Below, piece after piece: positions 1-5,020 of a DNA stretch of 5,304 bases (position 1 is the first letter of the stretch; each line of letters begins with the position of its first letter). The translations under genes and the position numbers were made by a program. This DNA is from an uncultured Alistipes sp. (GTDB lineage Bacteria > Bacteroidota > Bacteroidia > Bacteroidales > Rikenellaceae). Below the pieces are notes generated by a model. That model had not been told where the DNA came from. It saw nothing but the letters and a program-made list of their open reading frames with translations, and searched no databases. Location of the stretch: NCBI GenBank assembly GCA_947173915.1, contig CAMWGZ010000089.1, positions 1 through 5,304 on the forward strand, given 5' to 3'.

Positions 1-359
1 CTTTTGTTCTGCTTTGTCGCGGAAATTTTCTGCTCGATGGAGGCCAGTGCGTCGAAATCGACATCCTTGGTCTCGGTCATGCCGGAGTCCGTCCGGCGCG
101 TGCGCTCCTGCTCTCCGGCGCTGTGGAATCCCTCTTCCGTCTGGGGGATTTCGCTTTCGTGCTGCTTTTTGATCCGCTCCGCCTGCTCGCGCGTTACGCC
201 GCGTGCCGCCAGTTCGCGTGCAATGTCCTGCTGCGATTTTCCGGAAGCCAACCCCGCCTTGACGTAATCCTTTACGGCGGCATCCGTCATCTGGGCATGC
301 GCCGGGAGCGAAATGGCCAGCAGCATGCTTAATACGACTAAAATTTTGGAAAACTTCAT
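1..359 (-). CDS. Probable polysaccharide export protein (SLBB/Wza-like family), N-terminal part, cut by window edge
   Basis: The reading frame opens with ATG at 359-357 and stays open to the left edge, giving 119 complete codons. Residues 1-22 form a clear Sec signal peptide: K2/K5, a hydrophobic core (ILVVLSMLLAISL) and an AHA|Q cleavage site. No lipobox cysteine is present, unlike E. coli Wza. Residues 24-66 are an amphipathic helical stretch containing AGLASGKSQQDIARELAARG and VTREQAERIKKQ. This pattern (short helix, GKSQ, GV-T-EQ-RIK) is what I recall at the N-terminus of large Bacteroidetes capsule or EPS export proteins carrying poly-export and SLBB domains. Residues 67-119 are a charged, low-complexity linker. 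The diagnostic domains would lie beyond the window, so the family call is an inference from the N-terminus and from the upstream WecA-like initiating enzyme. Such proteins form the periplasmic and outer-membrane channel for surface polysaccharide. I see no promoter of its own in the 104-nt gap, so it is probably co-transcribed. Alternative: an unrelated secreted protein with a short helical domain. Confidence 0.62.
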   Translation of the reverse strand, partial: MKFSKILVVLSMLLAISLPAHAQMTDAAVKDYVKAGLASGKSQQDIARELAARGVTREQAERIKKQHESEIPQTEEGFHSAGEQERTRRTDSGMTETKDVDFDALASIEQKISATKQNK

Positions 360-430
360 AGCCTGTCTTGTGCTTGATATTCAAAAACTCATTGCCTGAT
401 TCGCGATGCCCTGCCGAAGCCCCGGCACGC

Positions 431-460
431 ATGAAGAGCGGCAGTTCCGCCGCTCTTCAT
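431..460 (-). terminator. Perfect 12-bp hairpin between the wecA-like gene and the export gene
   Basis: The arms ATGAAGAGCGGC (431-442) and GCCGCTCTTCAT (449-460) are exactly complementary around a 6-nt loop. The hairpin begins 3 nt after the TGA stop of the transferase gene. No U-tract follows it on the minus strand (the next bases are GCGTGCCGGG), so it is not a textbook intrinsic terminator. A weaker 5-bp stem (TGCCG/CGGCA) follows directly. It could act as a partial terminator or attenuator that sets the ratio of the two cistrons, as an RNA-processing or stability element, or as the end of a monocistronic unit. The structure is read directly from the sequence; its role is inferred. Confidence 0.5.
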
Positions 461-463
461 AGG

Positions 464-1627
464 TCAGTATTTTCTGTCCAGCAGCCGCGTGCACCGTCCA
501 AACCATTTGGTGTGCCCGACATGGGTCCGGTCGCCGATTCGGGTCAGGATGCGCCAACCTCGCCCCTGGTGCTTTTCCAGCGACATTCCGTACCAGTAAA
601 ATCCGAATGTCGCCAGAAATCCGAGCGATACGACCGCATAAAGCTGTACTTCGACGGAGGCCCCGAGGTGCCAGCATGCGAACCAGACCACAAAGATAAG
701 CATATTCGAGAGAATTTCCGTCAGGGTGGTGCCGATATGGGAAAAATGGAGGCGGAAAAGCATGTGGTGGAGGTGGGTTTTGTCCGGGCTGAAGGGCGAG
801 GTGCCGCGAAGCATTCTGCTGGTCATGACCCGCAGCGTGTCGAACACCGGGATGGCCAGCACCGCCAGCACGAAGGGGATGAATCCGAAGTTGCCGTTGG
901 CCACGAACGAGAGCTGCGAATCGCTCTTGAGCATGCTGATGATGAAGTAGGCGATGATGGTGCCCATCAGCAGCGAGCCTCCGTCGCCCAGGAACATCTT
1001 GGACTTCTTGCCGAAGACGTTGTGGAGGAAGAAGGGGATCAGAGCACCGGTAAATATCGTGGCGAACGACGCGCTTTTCTGGTCGCCCGACCAGATCGCC
1101 ACCACGCCGAACGCGATACACGCCATGATGCAGTAGCCCGAGCAGAGGCCGTTCACGCCGTCGATGAGGTTGATGGCGTTGATGATGCCCACGCATGCGA
1201 AGATCGTCAGCGGGACGGCGATCCAGTCGGGAATGGAGTAGATGCCCCACAGACCGTGGAAGTCGTCGATGTATCCCGAGCCTCCGTAGATGAGCAGCGA
1301 GAGGATCAGCACCTCCATGAACAGCCGGAAAAGGGGCGAGAGGGAGAGTATGTCGTCCATCGTTCCGATATAGAGCATCAGGGTAAAGGCGCATACGATC
1401 GTGAACATTTTCGAGGCTTCGAATTCGACACCCGCTATCAGCAGCGCCATGATTATTCCGAAGAATACCGCAACGCCGCCCAGGCACGGGACGGGGACCT
1501 TCTGCAGCTTGCGCGCGTCCGGGTTGTCGGTAATGTTTTTCAGGATGGCGATTTTGTGGATGTGTCTAAAAATCCACCAGGTGCTCAGCATGGCCGATAA
1601 GAACAGGACCAGATAGTAGATTTCCAT
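464..1627 (-). CDS. wecA: WecA/TagO-type undecaprenyl-phosphate sugar-1-phosphate transferase
   Basis: This integral membrane enzyme would move a sugar-1-phosphate, typically GlcNAc-1-P from UDP-GlcNAc, onto undecaprenyl phosphate at the cytoplasmic face, starting a surface polysaccharide. It has 387 residues, in the range of the family or slightly longer. Family motifs appear in order: DNPDARKLQKVPVPCLGG (34-51), the Mg-binding pair D91-D92 in GTMDDILSLSP, NAINLIDGVNGL (150-161), FLGDGGSLLMG (212-222) and the cytoplasmic histidine motif DKTHLHH (282-288). About ten or eleven hydrophobic segments separate these loops. The HLHH motif and the NAINLIDG form separate it from MraY, which has a PLHHH motif. 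The last 35 or so residues (from about 351) are a basic, soluble tail with no motif I recognise. The start ATG at 1627-1625 puts a membrane segment at the N-terminus. It is the first gene after a strong promoter and a leader of about 120 nt, and probably heads a polysaccharide operon with the export gene. The exact sugar donor cannot be read from the sequence. Confidence 0.9.
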   Translation of the reverse strand: MEIYYLVLFLSAMLSTWWIFRHIHKIAILKNITDNPDARKLQKVPVPCLGGVAVFFGIIMALLIAGVEFEASKMFTIVCAFTLMLYIGTMDDILSLSPLFRLFMEVLILSLLIYGGSGYIDDFHGLWGIYSIPDWIAVPLTIFACVGIINAINLIDGVNGLCSGYCIMACIAFGVVAIWSGDQKSASFATIFTGALIPFFLHNVFGKKSKMFLGDGGSLLMGTIIAYFIISMLKSDSQLSFVANGNFGFIPFVLAVLAIPVFDTLRVMTSRMLRGTSPFSPDKTHLHHMLFRLHFSHIGTTLTEILSNMLIFVVWFACWHLGASVEVQLYAVVSLGFLATFGFYWYGMSLEKHQGRGWRILTRIGDRTHVGHTKWFGRCTRLLDRKY

Positions 1628-1661
1628 AGCGATAATTCTTTGTCTTTATAAGTTTGCGGTT

Positions 1662-1684
1662 CGACCGGAGGGTTTTTCCGATCA
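1662..1684 (-). promoter_or_regulatory. Second leader stem upstream of the wecA-like start
   Basis: On the minus-strand RNA, UGAUCGG (1684-1678) can pair with CCGGUCG (1668-1662) around the 9-nt loop AAAAACCCU. This gives seven pairs including two G-U wobbles. The 5' arm overlaps a short palindrome, CCGAT-G-ATCGG (1688-1678), so two pairings compete. The stem ends 34 nt before the start codon. This is modest evidence, and a stem of this size can occur by chance. Confidence 0.25.
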
Positions 1685-1706
1685 TCGGTGTAGTTTCAGT
1701 CAGCAA

Positions 1707-1749
1707 GCCGCGCCGCAGCATTTTTCCCGGAAAAGTACCTGCGCGCGAC
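1707..1749 (-). promoter_or_regulatory. GC-rich hairpin at the predicted 5' end of the wecA-like mRNA
   Basis: On the minus strand GTCGCGCGCAG (1749-1739) pairs with CTGCGGCGCGGC (1718-1707). That is eleven pairs with one bulged G (1714) and one U-G wobble. The wobble becomes an A-C mismatch if the plus strand is transcribed, so the fold fits the minus-strand transcript better. The enclosed 20 nt contain a further short stem, TTTTC-CGG-GAAAA. The hairpin starts almost exactly where transcription should begin, 5-6 nt past the TAGTTTTG box. A 5'-terminal hairpin could protect the mRNA from decay or act in transcriptional control of the leader. The pairing is seen; the role is inferred. Confidence 0.42.
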
Positions 1750-1754
1750 GAGTG

Positions 1755-1786
1755 CAAAACTACATTAAAAGTGCTTAACGGACAAA
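1755..1786 (-). promoter_or_regulatory. Bacteroidetes-type promoter for the wecA-like gene
   Basis: Read on the minus strand, TTTG (1786-1783) is followed by exactly 20 nt and then TAGTTTTG (1762-1755). This matches the Bacteroidetes primary sigma-factor consensus TTTG-N19-21-TAnnTTTG at every fixed position. Transcription would start near 1748-1750, giving an untranslated leader of about 122 nt before the ATG at 1627. The sequence just upstream of the -33 box is AT-rich, which could help polymerase binding. This is the best promoter match I found in the window and it implies that the polysaccharide genes are transcribed separately from the dcw operon. Confidence 0.78.
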
Positions 1787-1814
1787 CTTTTTCTCGTTAT
1801 TTTATGCGAAAAAG
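1787..1814. repeat. Inverted repeat CTTTTTC-N14-GAAAAAG abutting the -33 box
   Basis: The arms at 1787-1793 and 1808-1814 are perfect reverse complements separated by 14 bp, so their centres are 21 bp apart, two helical turns. The repeat touches the -33 element (1783-1786) on one side and the C9 tract on the other. That placement would suit an activator site, but the arms are AT-only except at their ends and could be chance or an AT-rich upstream element. Confidence 0.33.
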
Positions 1815-1823
1815 CCCCCCCCC
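1815..1823. repeat. C9 (G9 on the transcribed strand) homopolymer upstream of the promoter
   Basis: Nine consecutive C on the plus strand lie 28 bp upstream of the -33 element of the wecA-like promoter. Homopolymer tracts of this length slip during replication and underlie phase variation in several bacteria. The tract is the longest G/C run I see in the window and it lies outside any gene. Its length is a direct observation; a switching role is inference. Confidence 0.6.
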
Positions 1824-1960
1824 TCCGAGTTTTGCATGTTGATTTTCAGTAGTTTGTGTCGGGGTTGTGGCGCTGTTGTCGCAAAGTGATGAATGATCGG
1901 AGGTTGCGAAGGGAGGCGAGGACGAGTCCGATTATGCGATTTCCGGTTCGCCGGCAGAGG

Positions 1961-2356
1961 TTACTCCTCCTCTTCGAGGAAGATGCCCTCCATCAGGTTG
2001 TCCAGGTCGCGGCGCTCCTTTTTCGTGGGGCGGCCCGTGCCCCGGTCGCGCAGGACGAAGATCGTCTCGCGCGGGGCGTTGAGCTTGTCCAGCTCCTCCT
2101 GCGGGGTAATGTTGAGGCAGTAGTCGGGGACGTTCTTGGCCGGCTGGCGGCTCGAAACGTAGCCGACGACCTTGTACTGGTACGTTACGGGCATCCGTTT
2201 GACCGAAATGCGGTCGCCGATGCGCACTTCGCGCGAGGGCTTGGCGTAGGCGTCGTTTACCAGCACGCGGTTCTGGCGGATGGCTTCGGCCGCGTCGCTG
2301 CGGGTCTTGAAGATGCGGACGGCCCAGAGGTATTTGTCGAGTCTGATCTCTTCCAT
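1961..2356 (-). CDS. hslR: S4-domain RNA-binding protein, Hsp15 (HslR) family
   Basis: The 131-residue product is close to the length of E. coli Hsp15 (133). Residues 4-54 form an S4 RNA-binding domain: RLDKYLWAVRIFKTRSDAAE, then RVLVNDAYAKPSREVRIGD and a basic end at RISVKR. The centre and C-terminal part carry basic patches, notably GTGRPTKKERRDLD (106-119), and the chain ends in an acidic tail (EEEE). Hsp15 binds free 50S ribosomal subunits still carrying a nascent peptidyl-tRNA and helps recycle them; that role is taken from the family. The start at 2356 gives the canonical EEIRLDKYLW N-terminus. The gap from ftsW is 13 nt, with CCTCC and no Shine-Dalgarno sequence before the ATG. The gene is therefore the last in the mraY-murD-ftsW operon here, an unusual neighbour for cell-wall genes. 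It could also be annotated simply as an S4-domain protein. Confidence 0.88.
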   Translation of the reverse strand: MEEIRLDKYLWAVRIFKTRSDAAEAIRQNRVLVNDAYAKPSREVRIGDRISVKRMPVTYQYKVVGYVSSRQPAKNVPDYCLNITPQEELDKLNAPRETIFVLRDRGTGRPTKKERRDLDNLMEGIFLEEEE

Positions 2357-2369
2357 GGAGGAAAGGCGT

Positions 2370-3659
2370 TTATTTTTCGTAGATGGTTTCCGATTTTGGC
2401 ATGTCGTGCGACTTTTCGTCGTTTTGCCGGCTGACGCTCAGGATCATTCCCAGGGCGATGGCCGTGAAGAGGGTGGAGGAGCCTCCGCGCGAGATGAGCG
2501 GCAGGGTCTGGCCCGTCTCGGGAATCAGGTTTACCGTGACCATGATGTGCAGCAGCGCCTGGCAGGTGATGAGCAGGGCCAGCCCCAGGACCAGCAGCCC
2601 CGGAAAGGCGGTGCCGCAGCGGCGGAAGATCTCGATGGCGCGGAAGAAGATCCAGAGGTAGAGCAGCAGCAGCACGCCGGCCAGCAGGATGCCGTACTCC
2701 TCGACGAAGAAGGCGAAGGCGAAGTCGCTTTCGGGGTGGATCATCTCCACGCGCATGGCGCTCTGTCCGGCTCCTTCGCCCAGGATTCCTCCGTTGTGGA
2801 TGGCGATCATCGAGCGCTCGGTGTCGGTCAGCCGGTCGATCGGTTTCTCGGTCTGGGAGTGGAGCCACAGGTCGATCCAGGTCTCGACGCGTCCGCCGGC
2901 CGTCTCGCTGCGCCCCAGGTTGAGCATGCCGGCCAGCAGCACGGCGGCGAAGGCCAGGCCGAGCAGCTTCATCAGCTCGCCGATCCGTACCCGGCCGATG
3001 AGCATCATGACCCACGAGGCGAAGAAGACGAGCACGGCCGACGAAGTGTGGGCCGGGAAGATGACCACGCAGGCCAGCAGCACGGGAGCCAGTATGGGCC
3101 ACGTGCCTTCGCGCCAGATCTTCCGCTGGGCGGGCTGCTGCCAGCGCAGCGGGTTGAGCGAGGGGATGATGCGCAGCTTGTCGATCACGCTCTGGCGGCC
3201 GGCCAGCTGGCGGGCGAGCAGCAGTACGGTCGCCACCTTGAGCGCCTCGGAGGGCTGGAACTGGAACGGACCCAGCGGGATCCAGCGGGCCGCGCCGTTG
3301 GTGGTCGCGCCGATGAAATAGACGGCCACGGTCAGCAGGATGCTTCCCCCGTAGGCGAGCACCGCGAGGTGGTTATATACCCGCGAGTTGATCTTGTGCG
3401 TCAGGATGATGAGCGGCACGCAGACGGTGAGGATCATCAGCTGCTGGCGCAGGAAGTGGGTCGTCGAGCGGGCGGCGTGGGCATCGTAGGCCATTTTGGC
3501 GGTCGAGGAATAGACCACCAGCACCGAGATCACGGCCAGCGCGGCGATGATGATCCACAGCACCCGGTCGCCCGTGAAGAGCCGGAAGCTCCCCTCCTGC
3601 GGCGATTCGGGTGCGGCGTGCTGTCCGGCGGCCTCCCTGCCTCTCTGCTGCGCTTCCAT
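2370..3659 (-). CDS. ftsW: Lipid II polymerase FtsW (SEDS family)
   Basis: SEDS-family membrane glycosyltransferase of 429 residues that polymerises lipid II into glycan strands at the septum together with a class B penicillin-binding protein. A soluble tail of about 30 residues precedes the first of roughly ten membrane segments. Visible family motifs are NGAARWIPLGPFQFQPSE (121-138) followed by K141, GGILGEGAGQS (290-300), HPESDFAFAFFVEEYG (308-323) and NLIPETGQTLPLISRGGSS (377-395). D312 in the SDFAFA motif matches the position of the aspartate proposed as catalytic in RodA and FtsW. The C-terminal motif has R391 where many members have Y (ISYGGSS). The sequence alone does not rule out RodA, but its place directly after mraY-murD indicates FtsW. 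The ATG at 3659 lies 3 nt past the murD stop, so translational coupling is likely. In most bacteria murG would come next; here the S4-protein gene follows. Confidence 0.93.
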   Translation of the reverse strand: MEAQQRGREAAGQHAAPESPQEGSFRLFTGDRVLWIIIAALAVISVLVVYSSTAKMAYDAHAARSTTHFLRQQLMILTVCVPLIILTHKINSRVYNHLAVLAYGGSILLTVAVYFIGATTNGAARWIPLGPFQFQPSEALKVATVLLLARQLAGRQSVIDKLRIIPSLNPLRWQQPAQRKIWREGTWPILAPVLLACVVIFPAHTSSAVLVFFASWVMMLIGRVRIGELMKLLGLAFAAVLLAGMLNLGRSETAGGRVETWIDLWLHSQTEKPIDRLTDTERSMIAIHNGGILGEGAGQSAMRVEMIHPESDFAFAFFVEEYGILLAGVLLLLYLWIFFRAIEIFRRCGTAFPGLLVLGLALLITCQALLHIMVTVNLIPETGQTLPLISRGGSSTLFTAIALGMILSVSRQNDEKSHDMPKSETIYEK

Positions 3660-3662
3660 TCC

Positions 3663-5015
3663 CTACTTCCGGTGGTCGGCGACCCACTGCTTGAAGAGCT
3701 GCCCCCGGTTTTCGTAATTCTTGAACAGGTCGAAGCTGGCGCAGGCGGGCGAGAGCAGCACCACGTCGCCCGGGCGGGCTGCGTCGCGGGCGGCCTGCAT
3801 CGCCTCGTCGAGCGACGAGGCGGAGACGACCCGGGGTGCGATGCCCGTGAAGTTCTCGACCAGCTTGCGGTTATCGACTCCCATGCAGACCAGCGTGCGG
3901 ACCTTCTCGCGGACGAAATCCTTGAGCGGCGCGTAGTCGTTGCCCTTGTCCGTGCCGCCGGCGATCCAGACCACCGGCCGGGTCATGCTTTCGAGGGCGT
4001 ACCAGGTCGAATCGACGTTGGTGGCCTTCGAGTCGTTGATGTAGCTCACGCCGTCGATCTCGCCGGCGGGTTCGAGGCGGTGTTCGACCGGGGAGAAGTC
4101 GTAGATCGAGTGGCGGATGCGCTCGGGAGCGACCCCTGCGGCCAGTGCGGCCAGTGCGGCGGCCATCGCGTTGTAGGCGTTGTGCAGCCCCCGGATCTGC
4201 ATCCGTTCGGTGTCGATCTCGACCTCGGTGCGGCCGACGCATGCCGTGAACCGGCCGCCGGTCAGGAAAGCATCGCCCGCGCCGCTGGCGATGGCGTTCT
4301 TCGCGGCGAAGGGGAGCTGGCGCACCGTCAGGTCGCGGCGTTCGATTTCGCGGCGGATCGTCTCGTCGTCGCCCGAATAGATGAAGAAGTCGCGCGAGTT
4401 CTGGTTCTGGAGGATCCGCATCTTGGCATCGACGTAGTTCTGGAAGTCGTAGCCGTAGCGGTCCAGATGGTCGGGCGTGATGTTGGTCAGCACGCCGATG
4501 TGGCTGCGGAAGCGGTGCATGCCGTCGAGCTGGAACGAGCTCAGTTCGAGGACGTACCAGTCGTAGTCGCCTGTGGCGACCGAGTAGGCGAAGCTCTCGC
4601 CGATATTGCCGCCCAGGGCCACGTTGTAGCCCGCATCGCGCAGGATCTTGTAGATGAGCGACGTGGTGGTCGTCTTGCCGTTCGATCCGGTGATGCAGAT
4701 GGCGCGGGCGCGCCCCATGTAGCGGCCGGCGAACTCGATCTCCGAGATGACGGGGATGCCCCGCTCGCGCAGCTTCGCCACCAGCGGTGCCGTCTCGGGT
4801 ATGCCGGGCGACTTGATCGCCTCGTCGGCCGCGAGGATGCGCTCTTCGGTGTGCCCGCCCTCTTCGTAGGGGACCTCCCAGCGGTCGAGTTCGGCTTTGT
4901 ATCGGTCGGCGATGGTGCCCATGTCCGAGAGGAATACGTCGAAGCCTCTCTTTTTGGCGAGGATCGCGGAGCCGTATCCGCTGATGCCTCCGCCCAGAAC
5001 AACGATCTTTTTCAT
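3663..5015 (-). CDS. murD: UDP-N-acetylmuramoyl-L-alanine--D-glutamate ligase MurD
   Basis: Cytoplasmic Mur ligase that adds D-glutamate to UDP-MurNAc-L-Ala using ATP. The 450-residue chain is full length. The N-terminal Rossmann-like domain starts with VVLGGGISGYGSA (5-17) and includes IKSPGIP (67-73). The central ATPase domain has the P-loop GSNGKTTT (110-117), LELSSFQLD (156-164), NITPDHLDRY (178-187) and K198 in the DAKMRI context, where Mur ligases carry a carbamylated lysine. Then come HNAYNAMAA (278-286), HRLE (312-315), NDSKATN (327-333), AGGTDKG (352-358) and LSPACASFD (421-429) of the C-terminal domain. All expected catalytic and nucleotide-binding residues are present, with no frameshift. 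The ATG at 5015 lies 5 nt after the mraY stop, and the stop lies 3 nt before ftsW, so all three genes are probably co-transcribed and coupled. Confidence 0.97.
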   Translation of the reverse strand: MKKIVVLGGGISGYGSAILAKKRGFDVFLSDMGTIADRYKAELDRWEVPYEEGGHTEERILAADEAIKSPGIPETAPLVAKLRERGIPVISEIEFAGRYMGRARAICITGSNGKTTTTSLIYKILRDAGYNVALGGNIGESFAYSVATGDYDWYVLELSSFQLDGMHRFRSHIGVLTNITPDHLDRYGYDFQNYVDAKMRILQNQNSRDFFIYSGDDETIRREIERRDLTVRQLPFAAKNAIASGAGDAFLTGGRFTACVGRTEVEIDTERMQIRGLHNAYNAMAAALAALAAGVAPERIRHSIYDFSPVEHRLEPAGEIDGVSYINDSKATNVDSTWYALESMTRPVVWIAGGTDKGNDYAPLKDFVREKVRTLVCMGVDNRKLVENFTGIAPRVVSASSLDEAMQAARDAARPGDVVLLSPACASFDLFKNYENRGQLFKQWVADHRK

Positions 5016-5020
5016 GGCGG

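Larger units (their letters stand above)
1753..1836. repeat. Outer 9-bp inverted repeat enclosing the promoter core
   Basis: TGCAAAACT at 1753-1761 is matched by its exact reverse complement AGTTTTGCA at 1828-1836. The left arm overlaps the -7 box of the wecA-like promoter. The 66 bp between the arms hold the -33 element, the CTTTTTC/GAAAAAG repeat and the C9 tract. Two arms of this size could bind one regulator at two sites, or the match could partly reflect repeated promoter-like words. The match is exact but short, so chance cannot be excluded. Confidence 0.35.
1628..1960. other. 333-nt gene-free regulatory stretch between the dcw operon and the polysaccharide operon
   Basis: No credible gene lies here. 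From right to left it contains 1837-1960, the region just past the S4-protein stop, with only weak stems (for example CCGG-CGAA-CCGG) and no U-tract. It then has a C9 tract (1815-1823), an inverted repeat (1787-1814), a promoter reading left (1755-1786) and a leader of about 120 nt with two foldable stems. How the upstream operon terminates is not evident; read-through into the wecA-like gene is possible. The part from about 1750 to 1850 is visibly richer in A and T than the flanking genes, as expected for a promoter region. Confidence 0.7.

Noticed and set aside
361..430. A separate promoter for the export gene
   Set aside because: A TTTTTG word occurs near 382-387 on the minus strand, but no TA precedes it at the required spacing and no matching -33 box lies upstream.
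389..460. A 23-codon minus-strand ORF beginning with the ATG in the intercistronic hairpin
   Set aside because: Its start and first nine codons are simply the hairpin arms. No start signal or recognisable peptide supports it.
368..1600. A 410-codon open frame on the plus strand opposite the wecA-like gene
   Set aside because: It mirrors a gene with every WecA-family motif intact, and its product is a charged, motif-free composition typical of an antisense shadow.
1566..1757. A minus-strand frame starting within the promoter and overlapping the wecA-like start, as a possible leader peptide
   Set aside because: Its first codon is a TTG inside the TAGTTTTG box. A later ATG near 1718 would give about 51 codons out of frame with wecA, but there is no ribosome-binding support and no recognisable sequence.
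1831..1856. A plus-strand promoter made of TTTG (1831-1834) and TAGTTTG (1850-1856)
   Set aside because: The spacer is only 15 nt and the downstream box is one base short of TAnnTTTG.
1677..1901. A 9-bp inverted repeat (TCCGATCAT at 1677-1685, ATGATCGGA at 1893-1901) flanking the promoter, as an invertible-promoter candidate
   Set aside because: The match stops at 9 bp and the left arm is itself part of a short palindrome, so similar words match in both orientations. Known Bacteroidetes invertible promoters have longer repeats, and no recombinase gene is visible.
1837..1960. An intrinsic terminator for the dcw operon downstream of the S4-protein gene
   Set aside because: Only a 4-bp CCGG stem and a 5-bp long-loop pairing could be found, and neither is followed by a U-tract.
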